Below, one piece after another: positions 35,454-43,660 of a stretch of 64,000 nt of DNA. Source of the stretch: Paenibacillus crassostreae. Lineage in GTDB: Bacteria; Bacillota; Bacilli; Paenibacillales; Paenibacillaceae. The stretch is taken from the NCBI RefSeq assembly GCF_001857945.1, contig NZ_CP017770.1:1488001-1552000 (forward strand), written 5' to 3'. The notes beneath the pieces were generated by a model. The model was not told the origin of the DNA, did not search any database, and worked only from the letters and a program-made list of their open reading frames with translations. The position numbers and the translations under genes are program-made. How positions within the stretch are numbered: the stretch's first letter is position 1; the number at the start of each line of letters is the position of its first letter.

Positions 35454-36459
35454 ACATTTCCTTCACTCTAGCCGTGGACTGCCTAATAACCAAACTAGAT
35501 GGCTCAGTAAGAACAGGGGGTTGAGTATTTGTTTTCTCAATCATCTTAATCAGATTCTCAATCGCTCTAATCCCAATGTTGTGTGTATTCTGATTAATCG
35601 TGGTTAGCGCTGGTTTAAATACTTGAGCGTAATATGTGTTATCAAATCCAATAACAGAGATATCTTGTGGAACTGCTATTCCTTGTTTTTCGATTTCATG
35701 GATCGCTCCAAAAGCTGCCATATCAGAAGTACAAACAACTCCTGTAGGAGGAATCTGAAGCGAAAGCAAGGACTCCATCGAAAGACTTCCCCCTTCGAAT
35801 GAATAATCACATAATCTAAAGTAAGTAGGTTCATAGGGAATATTTAATAGTTCTAATTGTTTTTTATAGCCACTAAATCTACTGTCTGAAATTTCATGAC
35901 CCAATATACCAGATATGTATGCAATTCTACGGTGTCCTAAATCATATAGATGTTGCACCGCTATCTCTACTGCTTTCTCATTATCCGTTGTAATGTATCC
36001 AGCCCGTTTCCCAATTAATGCTGTATCTACGAACATAGCTGGGATTTCTGATCGGAGAAGTTCTTCTAAGCTAGGATGATTGTATTCTACACCAAACACT
36101 ACAACACCATCTAAGTTACGACTCTGACAATGGTCTATGAAAGAATAACTTGGATCATCAAGCCGCGTAGATAGACGCATTAGATCGTACCCACTATGTT
36201 CGAGAGCAATCTTGATTCCTTCCAGGAGTTCGGCTACATATGGATTCGTAAATGGAACATTGATTAATACTCCGACAGTCCATGAACGTCCTTTAACTAA
36301 TCCCCGTGCAACAACATTGGGTTGATATTTCAATAATTGAATAGCTAATTTTACTTTTTTTCTAGTTTTATCACTAACGTCAGGATAATGGTTAATCACT
36401 TTGGAAACGGTTGCAATAGAAACGCCCGCTTCTTTTGCGACATCATGAATAGAAGCCAC
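35452..36459 (-). CDS. LacI-family transcriptional regulator
   Basis: The 335-residue regulator has a standard N-terminal helix-turn-helix (ASIHDVAKEAGVSIATVSKV), a hinge (YQPNVVARGLVKGRS) and an effector domain (about 60-330; LDGVVVFGVEYNHPS, GVVCTSDMAAFGAIHEIEKQ, ISVIGFDNTYYAQVFKPALT). The start is a GTG. No sugar genes lie beside it: spoVR converges on it and prkA is upstream on the same strand behind a terminator. It is therefore an orphan whose targets lie elsewhere, and the effector cannot be predicted. Confidence 0.9.
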   Translation of the reverse strand: MASIHDVAKEAGVSIATVSKVINHYPDVSDKTRKKVKLAIQLLKYQPNVVARGLVKGRSWTVGVLINVPFTNPYVAELLEGIKIALEHSGYDLMRLSTRLDDPSYSFIDHCQSRNLDGVVVFGVEYNHPSLEELLRSEIPAMFVDTALIGKRAGYITTDNEKAVEIAVQHLYDLGHRRIAYISGILGHEISDSRFSGYKKQLELLNIPYEPTYFRLCDYSFEGGSLSMESLLSLQIPPTGVVCTSDMAAFGAIHEIEKQGIAVPQDISVIGFDNTYYAQVFKPALTTINQNTHNIGIRAIENLIKMIEKTNTQPPVLTEPSSLVIRQSTARVKEM

Positions 36460-36551
36460 TACTTATTCAACCTACTCTCTATCAAATCTTTACAATCTTT
36501 CATTTATTTATATATTATAACTCAAATCAATCTGTAGTGATATATATAAAA

Positions 36552-36591
36552 GAATACCCTGTATCACCAACATGGAGATTACAGGATATTC
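36552..36591 (-). terminator. Terminator of prkA
   Basis: An imperfect stem (GAATACCCTGTA with TACAGGATATTC) lies about 30 bases after the prkA stop codon, followed on the minus strand by a T-rich run. Confidence 0.65.
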
Positions 36592-36622
36592 AATTCAGCA
36601 CTGTAGTTATTGTGATTGATCT

Positions 36623-38518
36623 TTAACGATTTAACAAGCTTCCCACATATTTCAGCAATTCATTGGCGCATGTCGGGCAATAGCCATGATCATTAATAAG
36701 GCGCTTACTCACCTCATTAATCCGTTTCAACTGATTCCCATCAGGGGTCTTCGTGGACGTCGTTATCTTAACAATATCTTTCAAATCAACGAATAGCTTC
36801 TTCTCAATGGCTTCTCTTAATCGATCATGATGATCGTATTCGAACTTCTTTCCTTTACGTGAATATGCGGATATTCGAATCAGAATCTCCTCACGGAATG
36901 CCTTCTTGGCATTCTCTGATACCCCAATCTGCTCTTCGATTGAACGCATCAATCTTTCATCAGGATCCATTTCCTCATCCGTTAATGGATCTCGTATTTT
37001 CGACCAATTACAGAAAGCTTCTATGTTATCGAGATAATTCTCAAATAATGTTCTGGCGGATTCTTCAAACGAATATACAAATGCTTTTTGAATTTCCTTT
37101 TTGGCCAATTCATCGTATTCTTTACGAGCTATAGCAATGAAATTCAAGAAGCGTTCACGTTCCTCCTTCGTGATAGAGGCATGTTGATCTAATCCATCCT
37201 TAATCGCTCGTAACACATCCAGTGCATTTATACACTGAAGTTCCTCTTTAATTAAGGCACTTGAAATGCGATTAATAACATAACGTGGATCTACACCAGA
37301 CATTCCTTCATCTAAAAACTCAGTCTGCATTTCCCTGAGATCTGCTTCCTTATACCCTTCAACTTCCTGACCATCGTACATCCGCATTTTTTTAACAAGA
37401 TCCATACCTTGTTTCTTCGTCTCCTTCAATCGAGTCAGGATCGAGAAAATAGCAGCAGCACGTAACGCATGAGGAGCAATATGGATATGGTTCATATCAC
37501 TTTGACCAATCAACTTTGCATATATTTTCTCTTCCTCTGATACCCTCAAATTATAAGGAACCGGCATGACGATCATACGTGATTGTAATGCTTCATTCTT
37601 CTTATTAGAGATAAATGTCTTGTACTCTGATTCATTCGTATGGGCAATGATCATTTCATCTGCCGAGATCAGCGCAAATCTCCCTGCCTTAAAATTTCCT
37701 TCTTGTGTCAATGACAGCAAATTCCACAGAAATTTTTCATCGCATTTAAGCATTTCTTGAAATTCCATGATACCACGATTAGCTTTATTCAACTCTCCAT
37801 CAAAACGATAAGCTCGGGGATCAGACTCTGAACCAAATTCCGTAATTGTTGAGAAATCTATACTCCCCGTAAGGTCCGCTATATCTTGCGATTTCGGGTC
37901 TGAAGGACTAAATGTACCTATTCCAACACGTCCCTCTTCAGAAATCAACACACGTTGTACACGTACTCTCTCTATATCTCCATCAAACTCCGTCTTCAAT
38001 CTCATCTGGCAAGATGGACATAAACTCCCTTCTATCCGTACTCCTAATTCCTGTTCTACTTCTGGACGCAAATCCAGTGGGATTAGATGTAGGGGTTCTT
38101 CATGCATTGGGCAACCTTCAATCGCATACACTGCACCCTTATCTGTCTTCGAGAATTTTTCCATACCACGCTTTAGGAGTGTTACCAAGGTTGATTTCCC
38201 TCCACTGACAGGACCCATTAGTAATAGGATTCGCTTCCGTACATCTAATCTTCTGGCCGAGGAATGGAAATACTCCTCCACTAGTTTCTCAATCGCACTA
38301 TCTAATCCAAATATCTCCTGTTCAAAGAACTTATACCGTTTGCGTCCGTTTAGTATTTCCGCTCCATATGAGTCGATCATTTCGTATACACGGGCATGAG
38401 CCGTCATGGCTGGAGTAGGATCTTCCCTTAGCAATTCAATATATTGTTTGAATGTGCCACTCCACTCTAACTGATCACTTTCTGCCCGATATGCTGCCAC
38501 ACGTTCGAAAATATCCAT
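36623..38518 (-). CDS. prkA: PrkA-type protein kinase/AAA+ protein
   Basis: The 631-residue protein has an AAA+ core with the Walker A motif LLMGPVSGGKSTLVTLLKRG near residue 97, a zinc-type cluster CPMHEEPLHL with CPSCQMRLK near 155-177, RGIMEFQEMLKC near 255, and a C-terminal PrkA kinase-like domain (about 390-630) that ends in the cysteine pair CPTCANELLKYVG. Family length is normal. PrkA is linked to sporulation and stress and forms a functional set with SpoVR and YhbH in many bacteria. A GGAGGT ribosome site precedes the ATG. It is divergent from the DUF2161 gene. Whether it is a true Ser kinase or an ATP-dependent protease is debated for the family. Confidence 0.94.
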   Translation of the reverse strand: MDIFERVAAYRAESDQLEWSGTFKQYIELLREDPTPAMTAHARVYEMIDSYGAEILNGRKRYKFFEQEIFGLDSAIEKLVEEYFHSSARRLDVRKRILLLMGPVSGGKSTLVTLLKRGMEKFSKTDKGAVYAIEGCPMHEEPLHLIPLDLRPEVEQELGVRIEGSLCPSCQMRLKTEFDGDIERVRVQRVLISEEGRVGIGTFSPSDPKSQDIADLTGSIDFSTITEFGSESDPRAYRFDGELNKANRGIMEFQEMLKCDEKFLWNLLSLTQEGNFKAGRFALISADEMIIAHTNESEYKTFISNKKNEALQSRMIVMPVPYNLRVSEEEKIYAKLIGQSDMNHIHIAPHALRAAAIFSILTRLKETKKQGMDLVKKMRMYDGQEVEGYKEADLREMQTEFLDEGMSGVDPRYVINRISSALIKEELQCINALDVLRAIKDGLDQHASITKEERERFLNFIAIARKEYDELAKKEIQKAFVYSFEESARTLFENYLDNIEAFCNWSKIRDPLTDEEMDPDERLMRSIEEQIGVSENAKKAFREEILIRISAYSRKGKKFEYDHHDRLREAIEKKLFVDLKDIVKITTSTKTPDGNQLKRINEVSKRLINDHGYCPTCANELLKYVGSLLNR

Positions 38519-38736
38519 GTTTGGTACCTCCTATTACTATGTTATGAAAGGTTTTGGTATCGCTGTATATGTGTCAAGGTCTATCCTATCTCGAATAAAA
38601 AGTGTATTACATACCTATGCAAGAAAGTGGTTTTAGTTGACCTATTTTTTCAATATATAGTGTATGTCTTTTCGAAGATGGTATAATGGATCATTATTAA
38701 TGAGCTATTAGACAACAATTCAAGGAGATCATCGAC

Positions 38737-39453
38737 ATGTCTGTACAATATGAAACTGAACTATATGAACCTTTAAAGATTTTTTTTGAGCAGCAAGGAT
38801 ATACCATTAAGGGGGAGGTTCGTCTGTGTGATCTGGTCGGTGTAAAGGAAGGGGCAGTTGAGCCATTAATTGTAGAAATGAAAAAGACCTTCAATCTCTC
38901 GCTATTATTGCAAGGAATGGAACGTCTTAAAATGAGTTCAAACGTCTATTTAGCTGTTGAACGAAGCCGGGCCAAGCGCGGGGCTGTCAATCAACGTTGG
39001 GGAGAGTTATCTGTGCTATGTCGTAGATTGGGTCTCGGACTTATTACAATTACCTTTTATAAGACAAAACAGCCCTTTGTCGAAGTACTTACCTTCCCTA
39101 CAGATCAAGTGATACCCCTCACTAAAAATAAACGACGTCAATCCCGTCTAATCGATGAATTCCATGAACGTAGTGGTGATTATAACGTTGGTGGCAGTAC
39201 TCGTACCAAGTTGATTACTTCATATCGTGAGAAGGCATTAAGAATCGCCTTACCTTTACGTGATGCTGATTCAAAGGGCTTATCACCCCTTTCTTTGCGT
39301 AATACTACAGGTATTGGCAATGCTTCCGCCATCTTGCAACATAATTATTATGGATGGTTTGTGCGGGTATCTCGAGGTAGATATATTCTTACTCCACTTG
39401 GTATGAGCGATTTAGTTAAATATCAGAATGTAATAGATACTGAACAAAACTAA
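38737..39453 (+). CDS. DUF2161-family PD-(D/E)XK nuclease-like protein
   Basis: The 238-residue soluble protein opens with a PD-(D/E)XK-like layout: YEPLKIFFEQQGYTIKGEVR, the Asp in CDLVGVKEG and the E-x-K in LIVEMKKTFNLSLLLQG, then NVYLAVERSRAK. The C-terminal part (REKALRIALPLRDADSKGLS, RNTTGIGNASAILQHNYYG) resembles a small DNA-binding domain. This is the pattern of DUF2161 ('putative PD-(D/E)XK-type phosphodiesterase'), whose role is unknown. An AAGGAGATC ribosome site precedes the ATG. Its stop codon overlaps the stop of the convergent aminotransferase gene. Confidence 0.82.
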   Translation: MSVQYETELYEPLKIFFEQQGYTIKGEVRLCDLVGVKEGAVEPLIVEMKKTFNLSLLLQGMERLKMSSNVYLAVERSRAKRGAVNQRWGELSVLCRRLGLGLITITFYKTKQPFVEVLTFPTDQVIPLTKNKRRQSRLIDEFHERSGDYNVGGSTRTKLITSYREKALRIALPLRDADSKGLSPLSLRNTTGIGNASAILQHNYYGWFVRVSRGRYILTPLGMSDLVKYQNVIDTEQN

Positions 39454-40679
39454 CTTCTAGCCGTAAATTCATTTACAGCTTCACTTATTAAATGCATCCC
39501 TAGCAGTAATTCATCTCGACCTGGATGAGTGAAATTCAGACGAATAGCCTCCATTCCTAGTTTTTTATCTACACAGCACAGGGTTCCTGGACAGAAAGCG
39601 ACACCTTTGCTAATCGAAGATTTTAGTAATAATTCACTTTGAAGCCCTCCTGGTAATTGTATCCATAGAAACATGCCTCCAGTGGGTAGATGATATCGTG
39701 CGTTTCTCCATGCGGGGCGTTTCAGTAGTTCTTCCATAAGCCGTAAACGTATACGATATTCACGTCTTAATAAGGCAACATGTTCATGCCAATCAAAGGT
39801 TGTTGATTCTAGCAACTGATATAGTAATCGTTGGTTCAAGTTACTTGATTGCCAATCCGCCAATTGCTTGGCCGCCCCCATCACTTCTATTAATTGATGA
39901 TGACCCATAGCAAACCCAATACGAAGTCCTGGAGCTACCGTTTTACTGAATGATCCTATATATAACACTTGTCCACCTTTCCCATGTTCATCCAATGCAC
40001 ACAAAGTCGGATACCTCCTACTAAAGGGGCCCTCCGTTCTTGTATCTTCGAAATACAAATCACCATATGAATCATCTTCGACAATTAATACCTTATGTCT
40101 CCGGCAACAATCCAGTACCTGCTTTCTCCGATCCATACTCCACAGAACTCCTGTAGGATTGGAGAAATTAGGAGATACAAACAAAAGTTTTGGATGATGC
40201 CTTTCAATTAACTCATCTAATGACTGAAGTCTTAATCCCTCCTGATCCCCTTCAACCGGGATAATCGTCGCACCTTGCATTCTTAGAATCTGTAAGCAAC
40301 CTGGTGATGTTGGATTTTCTACAAGAACAGCATCACCTAAGTCCACATAGACTCGCGCAATCAAATCCATTGCTTGTTGACTCCCCGTGGTCAATAGAAT
40401 TTGATTCATGTTCATTTCCATTTGTTTATGTTGTTTCCATTCTGCTCGAATCCATTCTCGTAAGGGGATAAATCCTTCTGCATCGCCATATTGTAGAGCC
40501 ATCGGATGACTTGAAAGGACCGTTGTTGCAGCCGTATGCAATGCTTCTAAAGGAAATAAATCAGAAGCTGGTAATTCTTCAGCAAGTGATACAAATGAAG
40601 CTTGTTGAGAATTCAGCCGAATATGCTTGAACGGAGAACCCATAATCCATTCCGCTCGGGTAGCAAAAGAATACTTCAT
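39450..40679 (-). CDS. PLP-dependent aminotransferase (MocR/AAT-I type without HTH)
   Basis: The 409-residue fold-type I aminotransferase matches the catalytic part of MocR/PdxR-like proteins but lacks their GntR helix-turn-helix. Key phrases are LQYGDAEGFIPLREWIRAEW near residue 62, LLTTGSQQAMDLIARVYVD near 90, VSPNFSNPTGVLWSMDRR near 175, VEDDSYGDLYFED near 208 and the PLP lysine in IGSFSKTVAPGLRIGF near 245. Such enzymes act on amino acids such as 2-aminoadipate, aromatic or branched-chain acids; the substrate here is open. A GGGGGGG ribosome site precedes the ATG. It is convergent with DUF2161 with overlapping stop codons. Confidence 0.9.
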   Translation of the reverse strand: MKYSFATRAEWIMGSPFKHIRLNSQQASFVSLAEELPASDLFPLEALHTAATTVLSSHPMALQYGDAEGFIPLREWIRAEWKQHKQMEMNMNQILLTTGSQQAMDLIARVYVDLGDAVLVENPTSPGCLQILRMQGATIIPVEGDQEGLRLQSLDELIERHHPKLLFVSPNFSNPTGVLWSMDRRKQVLDCCRRHKVLIVEDDSYGDLYFEDTRTEGPFSRRYPTLCALDEHGKGGQVLYIGSFSKTVAPGLRIGFAMGHHQLIEVMGAAKQLADWQSSNLNQRLLYQLLESTTFDWHEHVALLRREYRIRLRLMEELLKRPAWRNARYHLPTGGMFLWIQLPGGLQSELLLKSSISKGVAFCPGTLCCVDKKLGMEAIRLNFTHPGRDELLLGMHLISEAVNEFTARS

Positions 40680-40794
40680 GCAATACCCCCCCTTGCAGTT
40701 TTCACTGAGACTTCAGCCCTAATAGGTATTCATTTGCAGCTCTAATTATGACAAGAATGATGTACATGACTTTTTTTCTTGATTTTGATAGTTT

Positions 40795-40823
40795 TTGCGA
40801 AAATGATAGGGTAATGATAGAAT
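40795..40823 (+). promoter_or_regulatory. Sigma-A-like promoter of the coiled-coil/NAGPA pair
   Basis: TTGCGA, a 17-base spacer and TAGAAT predict transcription from about 40830. This excludes upstream in-frame starts at 40748 and 40814 and supports the ATG at 40865. Confidence 0.6.
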
Positions 40824-40864
40824 GGGGACTTAGAAAAATACTAGATGATATTGAAGGTGATGAA

Positions 40865-41272
40865 ATGCAAGTTACAACAGACTCAACCATTCCTTATGAA
40901 AGATCTTCGAGAACTAAACGAGGGCGTTCGGTCAAAATTTTCTTATTTGCGTGGATATTACTCATTGCTCTAGGGATCGCCGCAGCCTATAAATATAGCA
41001 ATGAGCTTAAACAGGATTTGCTTCAGCAACTCCAGCATGATAATCAACAACAGATGACTTTATTGAAATCTGACTACGAACAAAAATTCACTGAATTATC
41101 TTCTCAAGTGGCTGAACTTAACAGCAAAGTGCAATCTTTTAACGAATTACTCACGTTTACTAAAGATAATGCGACTAATAAAACTGATAATAGCAACCAA
41201 TTATATACGCAGTTGAATGAAGTGAAACAACAACTTACTAACCTGCAGAAGAAAATGGACCTTCTCAAATGA
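40865..41272 (+). CDS. Single-pass membrane protein with extracellular coiled coil
   Basis: The 135-residue protein has a short basic N-terminus (RSSRTKRGRSVK), one membrane segment at about 24-42 (IFLFAWILLIALGIAAA), then a coiled coil to the end (QVAELNSKVQSFNELLTF, QLYTQLNEVKQQLTNLQKKM). The ATG is preceded by GAAGGTGA at the right distance, and the promoter at 40795 rules out longer forms. It overlaps the next gene by the four bases ATGA, so the two are translationally coupled. The partner has a similar membrane-plus-helix start, so the two may form a complex at the cell surface. The family is not recognised. Confidence 0.8.
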   Translation: MQVTTDSTIPYERSSRTKRGRSVKIFLFAWILLIALGIAAAYKYSNELKQDLLQQLQHDNQQQMTLLKSDYEQKFTELSSQVAELNSKVQSFNELLTFTKDNATNKTDNSNQLYTQLNEVKQQLTNLQKKMDLLK

Positions 41273-42336
41273 GATTGCATGTGAAACAAGTCAATCGTTT
41301 TTTCTTACTTGCAACTGCACCTTTTATCGGGATTCTATTATGTCTTATGATATCGTACCAGCCCATAGAATTAAAGCTTGATACACGCCCTTATATACCT
41401 ATAGAATCTATGCAGTCACAAACCAACAACATTAATGATCAGTTAATGAAGGCCCAATCTACCGTCAAAAGTACACTTACAACCCTTCACCAAACATCCG
41501 AGCTATATCAAAAGACACTTGAGACGACGAATAGTATCGTACTTACAACGAAATCCCAAGTAAAAATGCCAGAGTATATATATAATCGGAGAGTGATCTC
41601 CAAGCTTGGGACACCTTATGAGACAGTGAAGACTGACCGTATTTCGATTGAACTCTTCAAAGTTAACCCAGGTGTATATCGTGGATATGCGATGAAAGTG
41701 AAACTGAAAGATCCAAGTGCAATGAGTATGAGTTTGGGCAAGGATACCCTTGGAGGCTCTGAGACCACGCTCCAGGCGGTAAGAAGAAAGGGTGCTATTG
41801 CTGGTATTAATGCAGGAGGATATGCTGATGATCGGAAGAGGCGTTATCCTCTTAGTACAACTGTGCTGAATGGTCAATACCTAACCGGATTTGAAGCAAG
41901 CTACAAGAATTTAGCATTTGTAGGTATGAACTCTTATGGTAAACTTATTGGTGGGAAGTTCTATAATCAGAAGGAACTTGATAAACTAAAACCTAAGTTT
42001 GGCGCAACCTTTGTACCTGTTTTACTCCAAAATGGTCAAAAGATGCCTATCCCCATCAAATGGCAAACTTCACCAAAACGTGCACCGCGTACTATCATAG
42101 GTAATTATAAGGATGATCAATTATTGATTCTTGTGATTGACGGATATGATGAGAATGGTGGTTCAGGTGCAACATTGCAGGAAATTCAGAATAAATTACT
42201 TCAATTGGGAGTTCGTAATGCTTACAATCTAGATGGAGGTGGATCTTCTTCATTAATCCTAAATGGAAGAGTAATAAATAAACCATCGGATGGAGCCCTC
42301 CGCTCCGTACCAACCCATTTTTTATTTTTTAAATAA
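41269..42336 (+). CDS. NAGPA-type phosphodiester glycosidase, membrane-anchored
   Basis: The 355-residue protein has an N-terminal membrane segment (about 9-27, NRFFLLATAPFIGILLCLM), a helical stalk (about 45-90) and an NAGPA/DUF2233 domain (about 120-350). Its phrases are AGINAGGYADDRKRRYPLS near 180, PRTIIGNYKDDQLLILVIDG near 277, YNLDGGGSSSLILNGRVIN near 322 and the closing RSVPTHFLFF. Bacterial members cleave phosphodiester-linked sugars on surface or secreted glycans, and that is the inferred role here. The start overlaps the stop of the coiled-coil gene (ATGA). A terminator begins at the stop codon. Confidence 0.88.
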   Translation: MRLHVKQVNRFFLLATAPFIGILLCLMISYQPIELKLDTRPYIPIESMQSQTNNINDQLMKAQSTVKSTLTTLHQTSELYQKTLETTNSIVLTTKSQVKMPEYIYNRRVISKLGTPYETVKTDRISIELFKVNPGVYRGYAMKVKLKDPSAMSMSLGKDTLGGSETTLQAVRRKGAIAGINAGGYADDRKRRYPLSTTVLNGQYLTGFEASYKNLAFVGMNSYGKLIGGKFYNQKELDKLKPKFGATFVPVLLQNGQKMPIPIKWQTSPKRAPRTIIGNYKDDQLLILVIDGYDENGGSGATLQEIQNKLLQLGVRNAYNLDGGGSSSLILNGRVINKPSDGALRSVPTHFLFFK

Positions 42337-42364
42337 AAAATAAATGAGACTCCCATTTATTTTT
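42336..42364 (+). terminator. Terminator of the NAGPA gene
   Basis: AAAAATAAATG pairs with CATTTATTTTT around a 7-base loop, beginning at the last base of the stop codon, with a T-rich end. Confidence 0.75.
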
Positions 42365-42420
42365 ATATCATAACTAGGTATAATAATTATAGCTATTTAG
42401 TTTTATAGGAGGTGTCATTG

Positions 42421-42525
42421 ATGTCTTTTTCATTAACTTTTTGGATTGTTACATTAGTTTTAGTTCTATTCGTAACCGGCATCCTCACATCATCTTATAA
42501 TGATGATAGAACTAAAGGCCTATAA
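42421..42525 (+). CDS. Small single-pass membrane peptide (34 aa)
   Basis: An open frame of 34 codons starts at an ATG with TAGGAGGTG about 7 bases upstream, a near-perfect ribosome site. The product begins MSFSLTFWIVTLVLVLFVTG and ends in a polar tail, ILTSSYNDDRTKGL, so one membrane helix fills residues 5-24. TATAAT at 42379-42384 could be its -10 element, and a stem-loop follows at 42543-42565. It lies between the NAGPA gene and the convergent AbrB-type gene. I do not recognise the family; the strong initiation site and its own terminator support a real gene. Confidence 0.7.
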   Translation: MSFSLTFWIVTLVLVLFVTGILTSSYNDDRTKGL

Positions 42526-42542
42526 GTTAGTCCACGCTATCA

Positions 42543-42565
42543 GGATTCCTCACTTTGAGGGATCC
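42543..42565 (+). terminator. Terminator of the 34-codon gene
   Basis: GGATTCCTCA pairs with TGAGGGATCC around CTT, followed by CTTTTT on the plus strand. Confidence 0.75.
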
Positions 42566-42634
42566 CTTTTTGCATTTATTGATCCACACTGTAGAAATTA
42601 TGATATTCCAATGATGATATTTTGAACACTCAAA

Positions 42635-42663
42635 GAAGCATCACGATACCCTCGTGATGCTTC
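42635..42663 (-). terminator. Terminator of the AbrB-type gene
   Basis: GAAGCATCACGA pairs with TCGTGATGCTTC around a 5-base loop, 18 bases past the stop codon of the AbrB-type gene. Confidence 0.8.
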
Positions 42664-42680
42664 CTGATATTTGTTTATGC

Positions 42681-42926
42681 CTAAATTAATTGTGTCATAT
42701 CAGACTGGCATTGTTCACAAATATAACGCTCTTTAAATTGAGTCACTTCATCCACCGAACCACAGAACACACATTTCGGACGATATCTTTCCAATATGAT
42801 GTGATCTCCTTGGACTAAGATCTCTACTGGGTCCCCTTCATTCATCTGGTATCTCTTTCTCAGTGATTTAGGTAATACGATTCTCCCCAGTTGATCCACT
42901 TTACGAACCACACCAGCAGGTTTCAT
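42681..42926 (-). CDS. AbrB/SpoVT-type regulator with zinc-ribbon-like tail
   Basis: The 81-residue protein starts MKPAGVVRKVDQLGRIVLPK, the swapped-hairpin AbrB DNA-binding domain, which covers residues 1-47 (SLRKRYQMNEGDPVEILVQ). The usual C-terminal multimerisation domain is replaced by about 30 residues with two CxxC pairs (CVFCGSVDEVTQF and YICEQCQSDM), a likely zinc ribbon. The ATG at 42926 matches the family start; a GGGGAG site lies 12 bases upstream, and the longer TTG form is rejected. AbrB-type proteins control transition-state and sporulation genes; the targets here are unknown. It has its own terminator. Confidence 0.88.
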   Translation of the reverse strand: MKPAGVVRKVDQLGRIVLPKSLRKRYQMNEGDPVEILVQGDHIILERYRPKCVFCGSVDEVTQFKERYICEQCQSDMTQLI

Positions 42927-43074
42927 AATGAGATTACACTCCCCTATCAACAATATAATAAAAAAACGATTAATAAGACGGATAAATATTCAAAGCATAC
43001 TTCTCCCTCAAAATAAATAGGTCTAAGTTAATAGTTCGATATAATTATGTCGAATCCTGCTGATCTAGTTAAAT

Positions 43075-43539
43075 TTATTGTAAGTTCACAAAGTCGACTT
43101 GTCTCAATGCCTCATATACGACTATAGCCGCCGTGTTTGAAAGATTCAATGATCTAACTTGATCCCCCATCGGCAACCTCATGCATGTATCCGGATTAGC
43201 ATTAAGAAGTTCAAGTGGAAGCCCCTTCGTCTCTTTACCAAATACGAAAAAGTCCCCATCTTGAAATTCAAAGTCACTGTATCTCAATGTTGCTTTGGTT
43301 GAAGCATAAAAGAAGCGGCTTCCTGCATACTTCTCTTGAACTTCTGCAAAAGAATCATGATGTTCAATATGAACAGCATGCCAATAATCTAAACCTGCTC
43401 TCTTTAAAGCTGCATCATCAGTACGAAATCCTAATGGGTGAACCAAGTGTAGATGAGCGCCTGTTGCAGCACATGTTCTAGAAATATTCCCTGTATTAGC
43501 CGGTATTTCCGGCTCTACGAGTACGATATGAAATGCCAT
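43075..43539 (-). CDS. trmL: tRNA (cytidine(34)-2'-O)-methyltransferase
   Basis: The 154-residue SPOUT methyltransferase has the family start FHIVLVEPEIPANTGNISRT (catalytic/knot Arg and Asn region), then LHLVHPLGFRTDDAALKRAG, DFFVFGKETKGLPLELL near residue 98 and the SAM-binding knot MRLPMGDQVRSLNLSNTAAI near 125. This is the TrmL pattern (2'-O-methylation of the wobble nucleotide of Leu tRNAs). The length is typical. A GGAGG ribosome site lies about 8 bases before the ATG. serC lies upstream on the same strand but is separated by a terminator. Confidence 0.93.
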   Translation of the reverse strand: MAFHIVLVEPEIPANTGNISRTCAATGAHLHLVHPLGFRTDDAALKRAGLDYWHAVHIEHHDSFAEVQEKYAGSRFFYASTKATLRYSDFEFQDGDFFVFGKETKGLPLELLNANPDTCMRLPMGDQVRSLNLSNTAAIVVYEALRQVDFVNLQ

Positions 43540-43601
43540 TATTATTTTCCTCCATTTATCTAATTAGTAATATGATAACCTATTTTTAATACAAGCAAAA
43601 A

Positions 43602-43622
43602 CCCTCCACCACTGGCGGAGGG
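43602..43622 (-). terminator. Terminator of serC
   Basis: CCCTCC pairs with GGAGGG around a 9-base loop, followed on the minus strand by TTTTTG. It lies about 40 bases after the serC stop codon. Confidence 0.85.
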
Positions 43623-43660
43623 CAAAGAGTACCATGAAGTCTAGAATTGATCGACTAAGA

